A stretch of DNA of 59,360 nucleotides from NCBI GenBank assembly GCA_030529505.1, contig JAUMWT010000009.1, positions 1-59,360 on the forward strand, written 5' to 3'. Below are positions 27,644-36,220 of the stretch, in pieces. A model generated the notes under the pieces. The model was not told the origin of the DNA, ran no database searches, and saw only the letters and a list, made by a program, of their open reading frames with translations. The position numbers and the translations under genes were made by a program. The first letter of the stretch is position 1. Every line of letters starts with the position of its first letter. The DNA is from Allobrachymonas sp. Its GTDB lineage: Bacteria; Pseudomonadota; Gammaproteobacteria; Burkholderiales; Burkholderiaceae_C.

Positions 27644-29794
27644 TCAGAAATGATGCGTCACGCCAATGCCAAAGCGCCTGCCCAGGGCCGGCATGCCAAC
27701 GGAGTGCTTGGGAGTGAGGTAATAGCCATACAGGTCGTAACGCTTGTTCAGCAGGTTATCGCCCCACAGATAGACCTCCGTATTGCCGCTGGAAATTCCT
27801 GCGCGCAGATCCACTTTCTGATAGCTGCCCAAATCGAAATTGTTTTGCGGGTCGGCCGGGCGCTTGCCCACATGGCGCAGCGACAGGCGCGTGTTCAGCA
27901 CGGGCGAGCGCAGCCCCCAAAAAGCAGGCAGCTTGCGCTGATATTCCATCGCCAGCGCGAAAGAGAAACGCGGCACATCGGGCACGCGGCTGCCCTCCCG
28001 CACATCGCCAGGCGGCGTGTTGGTTACTGCGGGGGTGAGGATCTTGCCATCCGTGTAATTCAGGCTCCCGCTGAACGTCAGCCCCTCGCTGGCGCGCCAC
28101 ATGGCCTCAAGCTCCGCGCCCTTGCTTTCGGTATCGACATTGACCGTCCAGGTGGAAAAACTGATCGGATCAAAGGCCAGCAGGTGATCGTTCTTGACCT
28201 TGTTGAAAAACACCGCGCCCGCCAGGCGCAACCCGCCCCCTGCAGAGTCGTGCTTGAAGCCCAGCTCCGTGCTCTTGACATCTCCGGCCTTGTAGGGGCG
28301 GCTGCTATCCACGCTGTTTGCAAAATTGGTAAACCCCCCTGCCTTGTGCCCCTTGGCAAAAACGGCATAGAGATTGGTTTGCGGCGTCATCTCCCAGCCA
28401 AGGCCAAGGCGGCCCGTGGTGTGGCGATCGCTCAGGCTGCGCGCATCCGGCGTGCTCATGCTTCCCATGCGATAAATGGCCGCATACGTTTTTTCTTCGC
28501 GCGTGTGGCGCAAACCGGTGGTCAGCTTGAAGGCTTTGCCCAGCGGCCAAGTGGCTTCGCCATAAACCGCATCGGCATCGTGCGAATACTCGTGTGTTGT
28601 CATCTGCCCCACCGCCTCCCGGCTGTCGCCCCTCTTGCTGCGGTAGATATTCGCGCCCGCCACCCAGAAAACGCGGCTGCCAGGCAAAGAGGAAAGGCGC
28701 AGATCCTGAGTCCAGTCTTTGCTCCAGTCACTCATACCCTGCAAAACGTCCTGGTTCACGCCCAACCAGGCCCGGCCGACCTCTCGCCCGGTTATGTTTT
28801 TGAAAGCGCCATCCAGGTGCTCATAGCTGGTCAGTGAAGTCAGCCGCGCCCAGGGCAGATCGTGCTGCGCCTCCAGCGAATATTGGCTGATCTTGTAGTA
28901 ATTTCCTGCGAGCGGATCGACCATGGAAAGCTCCTGCTGCGGCCTGCTGCCATAGGGCCGCAGCAGCATGGCGTTTTGGTACTTGCGCGAATTGTGCTGC
29001 CCCGCCCGCAGCAGCACGTGGGTGCTGGCCTGGGGCTGCCAGAGCAGACCGGCGCGCCAGGTCCAGTCATGCGGCCGGGAAACGGGCTTGCCCGTCAAGC
29101 TGCTGCGGGCCTGATTGTCCTGCCCGCTGCGGCGCAGCGCCAAACGCGCCAAAACCGTCTCGCTCAACGGGCCGCTGATGATGCCTTCGGCCAGATGATG
29201 GTGTTTGCTGCCCACCTCCCCCCGCAGGCTGGCTTCGAAATGGCGCGTGGGCTTGCGGGTGCGGATATTGATGGCGCCGGCCGCGCTGTTGCGGCCCAAA
29301 AGGGTGCCCTGCGGCCCCTTGAGCACCTCGACCTGCTCGATGTCCAGCGTTCCCAGCCCGGTATTGCTCACGCTGGTGGATACGCCGTCGATATTGGTGA
29401 TCACGGACGCATCATCCATGCCGCTTTGATAAAGTGAGCCAACCCCGCGAATCCGGACATTGGCGCTGTTGACGCCGCCCCAGGAGTTGACGTCCACCCC
29501 CGGGGTGCTGCGCAAAATGTCTTCCAGATTGCCCAGACGGCGCTGCTCAAGCTCGTCGCCGCTTATCACATTGACGGTGAAGGGCACGTCCTTGGCCATT
29601 TCTGCAGCGCGGCGCGCCTGCACCAGCACACTGGGCAGCTCTGTCACGCTTTGCCCCGCCGCCTGCCCTGACGAGGCCTGCGCCTGCGCAACCGTTTGCG
29701 CCGAAACCGGTGCGGCGCAAACGGCCAATACCGCCAGCATCAGGCGGCTCAGCGAAGAGGGGCTTTTTGCCTTGGATGGCACAAAGAAGGACAT
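27644..29794 (-). CDS. TonB-dependent outer-membrane receptor, FyuA-like
   Basis: Outer-membrane metallophore receptor of 716 residues. A signal peptide ends near APVSA (about residue 32). A TonB-box region (ELPSVLVQAR) follows, then the plug domain with VNVISGDELEQRRLGNLEDILRS, VRIRGVGS, and the VEVLKGPQGTLLGRNSAAGAINI plug signature. A 22-strand-type barrel ends in the aromatic C-terminal residue (VTHHF). The C-terminal VYLWGDNLLNKRYDLYGYY resembles the end of the yersiniabactin receptor FyuA. A GAGGAG ribosome-binding site precedes ATG 29794. It is the first structural gene of the uptake block, 90 bases after the AraC regulator. Confidence 0.9.
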   Translation of the reverse strand: MSFFVPSKAKSPSSLSRLMLAVLAVCAAPVSAQTVAQAQASSGQAAGQSVTELPSVLVQARRAAEMAKDVPFTVNVISGDELEQRRLGNLEDILRSTPGVDVNSWGGVNSANVRIRGVGSLYQSGMDDASVITNIDGVSTSVSNTGLGTLDIEQVEVLKGPQGTLLGRNSAAGAINIRTRKPTRHFEASLRGEVGSKHHHLAEGIISGPLSETVLARLALRRSGQDNQARSSLTGKPVSRPHDWTWRAGLLWQPQASTHVLLRAGQHNSRKYQNAMLLRPYGSRPQQELSMVDPLAGNYYKISQYSLEAQHDLPWARLTSLTSYEHLDGAFKNITGREVGRAWLGVNQDVLQGMSDWSKDWTQDLRLSSLPGSRVFWVAGANIYRSKRGDSREAVGQMTTHEYSHDADAVYGEATWPLGKAFKLTTGLRHTREEKTYAAIYRMGSMSTPDARSLSDRHTTGRLGLGWEMTPQTNLYAVFAKGHKAGGFTNFANSVDSSRPYKAGDVKSTELGFKHDSAGGGLRLAGAVFFNKVKNDHLLAFDPISFSTWTVNVDTESKGAELEAMWRASEGLTFSGSLNYTDGKILTPAVTNTPPGDVREGSRVPDVPRFSFALAMEYQRKLPAFWGLRSPVLNTRLSLRHVGKRPADPQNNFDLGSYQKVDLRAGISSGNTEVYLWGDNLLNKRYDLYGYYLTPKHSVGMPALGRRFGIGVTHHF

Positions 29795-29854
29795 GATTCA
29801 TTCTCCTCATCAGTCGGAATAAGAAGAATTTTCATGTTATTCATATATTCCAGC

Positions 29855-29871
29855 CGGGAAAACACATCCCG
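29855..29871. promoter_or_regulatory. Inverted repeat upstream of the receptor gene
   Basis: CGGGAAAACACATCCCG, with five-base arms, lies in the AT-rich gap between the AraC gene and the receptor gene. It could be an operator for the AraC regulator or a weak terminator of its gene. No convincing Fur box was found. Confidence 0.3.
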
Positions 29872-29884
29872 TTCAGGAATTTTT

Positions 29885-30922
29885 TTACATCTTCCTTGCA
29901 TTTTCGCCATCTGCATCAAGCCGCTTGCCCTGCAGCTCTGAAGGCAGCATGCCATGCGCCGCCCGAAACGCCCGGGCAAAATGGCCAAGGCTTTGGTAGC
30001 CCACCTCATGCGCAACCTGGCGCACCGAGGATTGCCCTTCTTCCAGCAAGCCCAGCGCCTTGGTCATGCGCTGCTGCCGCACGAAGGCGGCAATGCCCAT
30101 GCCCGTACGCTCGCGAAAGTCGTGTTTGAGATAACACTCGTTGGCGCCCACGCGGCGCGCCAGCTCGCTGATGCCAAGGTCTTCGGACAGCTCCGCACGA
30201 ATGATGTCGATGACATCGTCCACCGCACGGTATCTGCGCAGCTTTTGGGCACAAGGCGCTTGCAGCGGCAGCTCCAGCCACTGTCCCAGCAATGTCAGCG
30301 CCAGTCCCTCCACCTGCAAACGCTGCGCCAGGGTAAGGCCGCCAGGCGCCGATCTGAGCAAAGCCTGCATTTGCGCGGCGGTTTTCAGCATGGCCGCAGA
30401 CGGCTTGCACACTTGCATGGCGTTGACGCGCGTTCTTTGACGCAAGCACTGCTCGATGCGGCGGCATGCCGCGCTTTCTGCCACGCTGCCCAGCCAGTGT
30501 TCCAGCAAAGCGGATGTTGCAGCGACATGGCATTGCGAAACAGGCCCGGGATGCACGAGAGCCTGCCGCCACTCCAGGCCGCCACATTGGCACCAGAGCT
30601 CAGGCGCCCCGGCATTCTGGTGCTGGCGACCCCGAAAATCCGTCCAGCCCACCTGCCCCGCCATCACCACGTTCAGGCCCAGGCAAGGGATGTACTCTTC
30701 AGGGCGGACACCATTGATGTAGAGCTTGTGCACATCGCCCGCAAAACTGCAAACCATGAGATCGCTTCCCAACTCCTGCGCCAGAGCGCGACCGCAGGCC
30801 CAGGAAGGCTTGAACTCGGCACTCATGAAACGCTTTTGCATGCTGAGCTGAATTTGCTGAACGATATCCAGATGCTTTTGCGCATAAGAGGAAAGATCTT
30901 CCAGCAGTGATGAATGAAACAT
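29885..30922 (-). CDS. AraC-family transcriptional regulator (YbtA/PchR-like)
   Basis: 345-residue regulator. The C-terminal AraC DNA-binding domain has two helix-turn-helix units: LGISELARRVGANECYLKHDF and SVRQVAHEVGYQSLGHFARAFRAAHG. The long N-terminal part is Cys-containing and probably senses the ligand. It lies just upstream of the TonB-dependent receptor on the same strand, the position held by YbtA, PchR and AlcR in siderophore systems, where the regulator activates the receptor when the iron-loaded siderophore is present. That mode is inferred. A MITE-like element begins 20 bases upstream of its start codon. Confidence 0.88.
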   Translation of the reverse strand: MFHSSLLEDLSSYAQKHLDIVQQIQLSMQKRFMSAEFKPSWACGRALAQELGSDLMVCSFAGDVHKLYINGVRPEEYIPCLGLNVVMAGQVGWTDFRGRQHQNAGAPELWCQCGGLEWRQALVHPGPVSQCHVAATSALLEHWLGSVAESAACRRIEQCLRQRTRVNAMQVCKPSAAMLKTAAQMQALLRSAPGGLTLAQRLQVEGLALTLLGQWLELPLQAPCAQKLRRYRAVDDVIDIIRAELSEDLGISELARRVGANECYLKHDFRERTGMGIAAFVRQQRMTKALGLLEEGQSSVRQVAHEVGYQSLGHFARAFRAAHGMLPSELQGKRLDADGENARKM

Positions 30923-30941
30923 GGCGAATACCCGCTCCTTA

Positions 30942-31129
30942 AAGCCTGTTCATGATCTCCTCACGGGCGCTTGAATCGCGACTTGGCGCCTGAAGCAAAC
31001 GCTTTGCGGCCCGGCCCAGCTTGCCCAGAACACAAGGGACGTACTCCAGCCGCTCATTTCAACGTGCCCTGCACCCCACAACACTCAACGCCACATCCAA
31101 GCCCTCGCCCCGAGGCCTTGAACAGCTTC
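30942..31129 (-). mobile_element. MITE-like repeat, copy 4, upstream of the AraC regulator
   Basis: 188 bases with ends AAGCCTGTTCATGATCTC and CCTTGAACAGCTTC. The segment CTCACGGGCGCTTGAA matches, in reverse, the right end of copy 3. The flanks TTA and TTG are a near target duplication. The interior is more diverged than in copies 3 and 5. It separates the regulator from whatever promoter it originally had. Confidence 0.7.
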
Positions 31130-31203
31130 TTGCATTCAAGAATGCAAGAAACATGAAGATACAAGTTGATTGTATGATGCTTTCGCAATATCATCTTAAG
31201 ATG
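31129..31203. promoter_or_regulatory. Cluster of three palindromes in an AT-rich spot
   Basis: Within 75 bases lie CTTGCATTCAAGAATGCAAG (31129-31148, perfect), ATACAAGTTGATTGTAT (31159-31175, six-base arms) and CATCTTAAGATG (31192-31203, perfect). The spacing, about 25 and 31 bases between centres, and the change in base composition suggest operators or a protein-binding site. No gene is seen directly downstream. Confidence 0.4.
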
Positions 31204-32071
31204 CCGCTTGCCGCACCGCCCGCTCCTCGCACCCACCCATCAACAGCAGGCGCGCTGCAACGGCCTCGGCACCCGTCTCTGTGGACCCAGCAGATGGCCC
31301 ACCCCATCTCTTCCAGCAAGCTCTCTTCACGGCTTGTTTCTCTGGCCCATCTTTTAGCAAGGGCCAGGGGAGCCTGCCATTGCACACCATCCTGCATATT
31401 GCCACTATGCTTGACGCAGCTGTCTGAGCGAGCTGCCTGTGCAAAATTTCGGGCAATCTTCAGGGCACTCGGCACAAGGCAGCAAGAAAAAACCTGCTTT
31501 TCAGCCGATAATACGCGGCCTTGCAGGCAGCCATCAGGGCCCTGCCACTGCTAGGCGGCATGCATGCACGGTGGCTCCTGGCCCATTCCGCCCTTCAGCG
31601 CAAGGCCTGCCAGGCCCCGTTTCATCTTCGCCTGGCCGGGCTTGCCTCACAATGGCGCTTGCCTCTTGAGCCACTTCAGCCCAACCGGACGCAGGCTGCT
31701 GCCAAACCCGTTCCCTCTACTGCACGGGCCCACCCTGCCCAAGATTGTCTGGTAGAAACCGCTGCTTTTGCCCGCCCTTTTCCTTGAGTAGCCTTCAAGC
31801 AGATTCGATCTGCCCAAGCCCAGGACCTCTTGACCACTCTGCGCGGCACGAGGCGATTGAATGGAGGGCAGATGCAATCCCCTGGCGCTGCCTGCCATTC
31901 GCCGTGCAGAGCCTGTATTGGCGTCAACAGAACCTGTTCAGGCAGCAAATCTGGCCACATCCGCTACATTTCAGCCAGCGCGCCCATGAAAAGATCACCG
32001 ACAGCGCCACCTTGCAGCCAATATGAAATCCAGTCCCTATCACCTACCCAGCATACTGCTGCGACAGACAA
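31204..32071. other. Gene-poor region with no recognisable product
   Basis: About 870 bases in which short open frames occur on both strands, but none has a ribosome-binding site, a domain or family-like composition. A single MITE-like end (GAACCTGTTC at about 31928) may be a remnant. The stretch may be decayed accessory DNA. Confidence 0.4.
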
Positions 32072-32107
32072 CAAAAAACCCCGAAAGCCAGAAGCTTGCG
32101 GGGTTTG
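32072..32107 (-). terminator. Terminator of tRNA-Leu
   Basis: On the minus strand CCCCGCAAGC and GGCTTTCGGGG form a stem ending in TTTTTTG, about 40 bases after the tRNA. Confidence 0.85.
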
Positions 32108-32144
32108 ATGCGAATTCAGCGCCATGCGCTGAACCTTTGAATCT

Positions 32145-32229
<85 letters not shown>

Positions 32230-32264
32230 AGCACCGAAGAAGCGCGAATCATATCAAAAATCCA

Positions 32265-34703
32265 ATGAGAAAAACAAAAAGCATGAAAGAAATTTCAAAA
32301 GAAATCATCGGCACCGTTCAAGGGCACCGCGACGGGCACGGTTTTGTCGTGCCTGAAGACGGCTCGCCCGACCTGTATCTGCCCCCCAACGAGATGCGCG
32401 CCGTGCTGCATCGCGACCGCGTGAAAGCGCGCATCGCCGGCTACGACCGCAAGGGCCGACCCGAAGGCCGCGTGGTCGAAATCGTCGAGCGCAGCAGCCA
32501 GCCCCTGATCGGCCGCCTGTTGCAAGAAAACGGCATCTGGCTGCTGGCGCCCGAAGACAAACGCTACGGGCAAGACGTGATCCTGCCCAAGGATGCGCTG
32601 GCGAACGCCCAACCGGGGCAGGTCGTGGTGGTGGAGCTGACCGAGCCCCCTGCCCTGTACGGCCAGCCCGTGGGCCGCGTGACCGAAGTGCTGGGCGATA
32701 TGGACGACCCGGGCATGGAAATCGAAATCGCCGTGCGCAAATACGGCGTGCCGCACGTGTTTTCCGACGCCTGCCTGCGCCTGGCCAAAGCCTTGCCCGC
32801 CACCGTGCAGGATGAGGACTGGCAAGACCGTGTGGATTTGACCGACGTGCCGCTCGTCACCATCGACGGCGAAGACGCCCGCGACTTTGACGACGCCGTG
32901 TATTGCGAGCCCGCCGTGCTGGGCAGCCGTGGCAAATCCGCCAAAACCGGCTGGCGCCTGCTGGTGGCCATTGCCGACGTGAGCCACTACGTGCAAAACG
33001 GCAACGCCATTGACGTGGACGCCTACGAGCGCGCCACCAGCGTGTACTTTCCGCGCCGCGTGATTCCGATGCTGCCCGAAAAGCTCAGCAACGGCCTGTG
33101 CTCGCTCAACCCCGATGTGGACCGGCTGTGCATGGTCTGCGACATGCTCATCACCGCCGATGGCGACATCCACGCCTACCAGTTCTACCCGGGCGTGATG
33201 CACAGCCACGCCCGTTTCACCTACACCGAAGTGGCGGCCATCCTCTCCAACACCAAGGGGCCAGAGGCCCGCAAATACGCCGCCCGCGTGGACGATTTGC
33301 TGCATCTGCATGGCGTATTCAAAGCCCTGCACGGCGCACGCGAACGGCGCGGCGCGATGGATCTGGAAACGGTCGAGACGCAAATCGTCTGTGACGAAAA
33401 CGGCCGCATCGAAAAAATCGTTCCGCGCATCCGCAACGATGCGCACAAGCTGATTGAAGAAGCCATGCTGGCCGCCAACGTCTGCGCGGCCGACTTCATC
33501 ACCCGCGGCAAGCAACCCGGCCTGTTTCGCGTGCACGAAGGCCCCACGCTCGAAAAGGTGGAAATTCTGCGCAACTACCTGCGCACGCTGGGTATCAACG
33601 CGCAAGTCAGCGACCAACCCACGCCAGGCGAACTGGCCGCCATCGCTGAAGCGACCAAAGACCGGCCCGACGCCGAACAAGTGCACGCCATGCTCTTGCG
33701 CAGCATGCAGCAAGCCATCTACAGCCCCCACAACAGCGGGCACTTCGGCCTGGCTTACGAGGCTTACGCCCACTTCACCAGCCCCATTCGCCGCTACCCC
33801 GATCTGCTGGTGCACCGCGTCATCAAAGCCATCTTGCGCGGCGAAAAATACCATCTGCCCGTGTTGCCCACGCCGGGCGAAGCGCAGGCCAAGCTCAGCC
33901 AGCGGCTGCAAAAAAATGCCGCGCTGCGCGCGCCCAACGCCGCTGCCACGGCAACGGCCAAACCGCGCAAAAACCAGGCCGAACTGCAAGCCTGGGAAGC
34001 TGCCGGCCTGCACTGCAGCGCCAACGAACGCCGCGCCGACGAAGCCAGCCGCGATGTCGAGACTTGGCTCAAATGCAAATACCTGCGCGACTTTCTGGGC
34101 GAAGAATTCAACGGCGTGGTCAGCAGCGTCACCAGCTTTGGCCTGTTCGTCACGCTCGACGCCATGTACGTCGAAGGCCTGGTGCACATCACCGAACTGG
34201 GCGGCGACTACTTCAAGTTCGACGAAGCGCGGCAAGAACTGCGCGGCGAACGCACCGGCCTGCGCTTTGCCCTGGGCGCCAAAGTGCAGGTGCAAGTCAT
34301 CCGCGTGGACCTGGATGGCCGCCGCATCGACTTTCGCCTGCTGCGCGCCGGGCAAGACGCCTTGCAGCAAGCCGCTGCCAGCAAAGCCGCTGGCAAAAAG
34401 CGCGCATCCGGCAAACGCACATCCCGCCCAAGCGCAGAAAACGACGATGCCAGCCTTGATGCGATGATGGAGGCATCCGCCAACGCCTTTGCGCCCGAAG
34501 AAATCATCTGGCAAGCTCAGCCACCCCGTGCACGCCGCAGCAGCTCCCGCCAAGAAGGCAGCCAGGCCAGCCGCAGCTCAGGCCGTTCTGCCAAAACGGC
34601 GGCCGCAAGCCCATCGCGCAACAAACTCAGCGCCACCAGCCAAGACAGCGCCAAAACCGGCAAGCGCACCGCGGCGGCCAGCAAAAAGCGCAGCAAGCGT
34701 TGA
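32265..34703 (+). CDS. rnr: Ribonuclease R (RNB-family 3'-5' exoribonuclease)
   Basis: Processive exoribonuclease that degrades structured RNA and helps trans-translation. The protein is 812 residues. Cold-shock domains lie at the N terminus (GTVQGHRDGHGFVVPEDG). The RNB catalytic core has the metal-binding IDGEDARDFDDAVY. An S1 domain (FNGVVSSVTSFGLFVTLD...VEGLVHITELGGDYF) is followed by a long Lys/Ser/Ala-rich basic tail. The helix-turn-helix domain that begins the E. coli enzyme is missing. ATG 32265 is chosen, with ATG 32283 as the alternative. smpB, its partner in trans-translation, is elsewhere in this window (48117). Confidence 0.95.
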   Translation: MRKTKSMKEISKEIIGTVQGHRDGHGFVVPEDGSPDLYLPPNEMRAVLHRDRVKARIAGYDRKGRPEGRVVEIVERSSQPLIGRLLQENGIWLLAPEDKRYGQDVILPKDALANAQPGQVVVVELTEPPALYGQPVGRVTEVLGDMDDPGMEIEIAVRKYGVPHVFSDACLRLAKALPATVQDEDWQDRVDLTDVPLVTIDGEDARDFDDAVYCEPAVLGSRGKSAKTGWRLLVAIADVSHYVQNGNAIDVDAYERATSVYFPRRVIPMLPEKLSNGLCSLNPDVDRLCMVCDMLITADGDIHAYQFYPGVMHSHARFTYTEVAAILSNTKGPEARKYAARVDDLLHLHGVFKALHGARERRGAMDLETVETQIVCDENGRIEKIVPRIRNDAHKLIEEAMLAANVCAADFITRGKQPGLFRVHEGPTLEKVEILRNYLRTLGINAQVSDQPTPGELAAIAEATKDRPDAEQVHAMLLRSMQQAIYSPHNSGHFGLAYEAYAHFTSPIRRYPDLLVHRVIKAILRGEKYHLPVLPTPGEAQAKLSQRLQKNAALRAPNAAATATAKPRKNQAELQAWEAAGLHCSANERRADEASRDVETWLKCKYLRDFLGEEFNGVVSSVTSFGLFVTLDAMYVEGLVHITELGGDYFKFDEARQELRGERTGLRFALGAKVQVQVIRVDLDGRRIDFRLLRAGQDALQQAAASKAAGKKRASGKRTSRPSAENDDASLDAMMEASANAFAPEEIIWQAQPPRARRSSSRQEGSQASRSSGRSAKTAAASPSRNKLSATSQDSAKTGKRTAAASKKRSKR

Positions 34704-34750
34704 ATCTGCATTGCATACGGTTTTCTGTGAAGAACAGAAAAACTTTAGGC

Positions 34751-34782
34751 AAAGAAAAGGGGCTTTAAGCCCCTTTTCTTTT
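34751..34782. terminator. Bidirectional terminator after rnr
   Basis: AAAGAAAAGGGGCTT and AAGCCCCTTTTCTTT form a nearly perfect palindrome with A and T runs on both sides. It serves rnr and the converging lipoprotein gene. Confidence 0.93.
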
Positions 34783-34807
34783 AAAAAGCCTGCATCTCGG
34801 GCTTTTA

Positions 34808-35146
34808 TTATTGCTCTACGGCAAGCCAGCCATCATCGCCTTTAACCATGCGAACTTTTACCACTCTTTGCGTCCTTCCAAGCAAAGGCATGGTCATATC
34901 CAACTCCACATCGCAGTTGTATCCGGAACTTCCCTTCGCGGATTTACAACTCACTTTTTTCACTTTGTGCAATTCGAAATTTCCGCCAGGAGAAGGTATC
35001 TTTTCCCTCAATTGATTCGCCTGGTCAATACTGCTCTGATACGCTTTCTCAATATCCGAATTGGACGGCTCGCCCGAGCATGCCGACAGGGCCAATGTGG
35101 CTAACAACAAAGGAACCGCAAAAAGTTTATAGCTTAGACTATGCAT
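34808..35146 (-). CDS. Small putative lipoprotein of unknown function
   Basis: 112 residues. The N terminus (MHSLSYKLFAVPLLLATLALSAC) is a lipoprotein signal with Cys at the lipobox end. The mature part is hydrophilic with two Cys (VSCKSAKGSSGYNCDVE) that could form a disulfide, then a beta-rich stretch ending DDGWLAVEQ. A strong GGGAGA ribosome-binding site precedes ATG 35146. DNA composition is well below the GC of the neighbours. It is 65 bases downstream of another small exported protein on the same strand. I do not recognise the family. Confidence 0.7.
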   Translation of the reverse strand: MHSLSYKLFAVPLLLATLALSACSGEPSNSDIEKAYQSSIDQANQLREKIPSPGGNFELHKVKKVSCKSAKGSSGYNCDVELDMTMPLLGRTQRVVKVRMVKGDDGWLAVEQ

Positions 35147-35211
35147 TACTTTTCTCCCAAAATCCAAAACAACAAATAAACACCGAACACAAGAGCATGA
35201 AAACCTGCCAA

Positions 35212-35643
35212 TCACCAGCCTTTGTTTAGCATTTCCAGATTCACGTAACACTCCAAAAACCCTCCTCCTTCCATGTCTATCCTAACAGATGGTTTATTCA
35301 TCTCGAAAGGCAGATGCCTAAAAACAAAAGGCTTGTGACCAGGAAACGCCATCCGATAACTTGTATCACTCAATTTCATGGGTTTAGCCCAGACTATTTT
35401 TCTATTCAAGTTCTTTTTATTGGAATTAAAAAAATCCACATCCCACAGCATACCAACCATTCCTTGCCTGCGCATCTTCTTTCTCTGCGAACCGCTACTG
35501 GTGATGGCATCATCGCCAATAAAAACCTCCACACTCTTTTGATCATTGGATTTGCAGTCCATCCAATAATCACCAAAACCTATCTGCGCATATACAGGCA
35601 TTGCACATAAACCACTCAAAATCATGAACAAAAATTTTTTCAT
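35212..35643 (-). CDS. Small exported protein of unknown function
   Basis: 143 residues. A classical signal peptide (MKKFLFMILSGLCAMPVYA, cleavage before Q) leads a basic, beta-rich mature protein with two Cys (WMDCKS and LECYV). A GGGAGG ribosome-binding site sits six bases before ATG 35643. It is AT-rich compared with flanking housekeeping genes. With the following lipoprotein gene it probably forms a two-gene unit. The family is unknown to me; the features are those of a periplasmic or secreted protein. Confidence 0.7.
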   Translation of the reverse strand: MKKFLFMILSGLCAMPVYAQIGFGDYWMDCKSNDQKSVEVFIGDDAITSSGSQRKKMRRQGMVGMLWDVDFFNSNKKNLNRKIVWAKPMKLSDTSYRMAFPGHKPFVFRHLPFEMNKPSVRIDMEGGGFLECYVNLEMLNKGW

Positions 35644-35831
35644 GTTTTCCTCCCAAATAATCAATAAGCGGGCAACTCATTAAGCGGGCTTGCTGCAACC
35701 TCAGCACCAGAGCCCCTTCACCGCTTCAGCACACAAGCCAGAAAAACGGTCTGGCCTCCCCTCGCCGCACGGACAAGGCACAGGCGCGCAAACTCTCAAA
35801 ACCAGTGAAAAATCAAAAATAAAAGTTTTTT

Positions 35832-35846
35832 AGACTCTTATAGTCT
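35832..35846. promoter_or_regulatory. Candidate operator of the XRE regulator
   Basis: AGACT-CTTAT-AGTCT, a perfect five-base-arm inverted repeat, lies about 47 bases upstream of the XRE gene in an AT-rich stretch shared with the divergent exported-protein gene. GACT...AGTC is the half-site pattern of restriction-modification controller (C) proteins, which resemble this regulator. Binding is inference. Confidence 0.45.
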
Positions 35847-35892
35847 GCAATTATACACTCGAAACAAGTTGTCTCGAACGCTTGGGACGATG

Positions 35893-36165
35893 ATGCTTGC
35901 ATGCATGCATCAACCCCCAACACCTCGTGCGCGCGACGTTTTTGCACATAACCTGCGCTTGCTCCGGCGCATCAAGGACATCTCCCAAGAAGCACTGGCT
36001 TTGGATGCGGGGCTGAACCGCACCTACGTCAGCGACGTGGAGCGTGGCAGCAGAAACATCTCCATCGACAACATGGAATCCTTGGCCCAAGCCCTGGACG
36101 TCCCGCTGAAGGACTTGCTGGATCCCGATCAGTTCAAAAAACTGGATTTCATTCGCAAGCCATGA
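35893..36165 (+). CDS. Small XRE-family regulator resembling controller (C) proteins
   Basis: 90 residues and essentially one helix-turn-helix domain: NLRLLRRIKDISQEALALDAGLNRTYVSDVERGSRNISIDNMESLAQALDVPLKDLL. The HRTYVSDVERG-type recognition helix followed by RNISIDN is the pattern of restriction-modification C proteins and small XRE repressors. No restriction or methylase gene is adjacent; a sirtuin gene follows 55 bases later. ATG 35893 is preferred because GGGA lies five bases upstream; ATGs at 35890 and 35905 are possible. Likely autoregulated through the inverted repeat upstream. Confidence 0.8.
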   Translation: MLACMHQPPTPRARDVFAHNLRLLRRIKDISQEALALDAGLNRTYVSDVERGSRNISIDNMESLAQALDVPLKDLLDPDQFKKLDFIRKP

Positions 36166-36220
36166 GCACAACTCCCGCCACCAGCTTTTACCGCTCAACC
36201 TACACTGACACAAGCCAAGC

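Noticed and set aside
29795-29884. Fur box upstream of the TonB-dependent receptor
   Set aside because: The AT-rich stretch has no acceptable match to the 19-base consensus.
31926-32030. Possible further MITE copy starting GAACCTGTTC
   Set aside because: Only one end is convincing; the core and the other end cannot be aligned.
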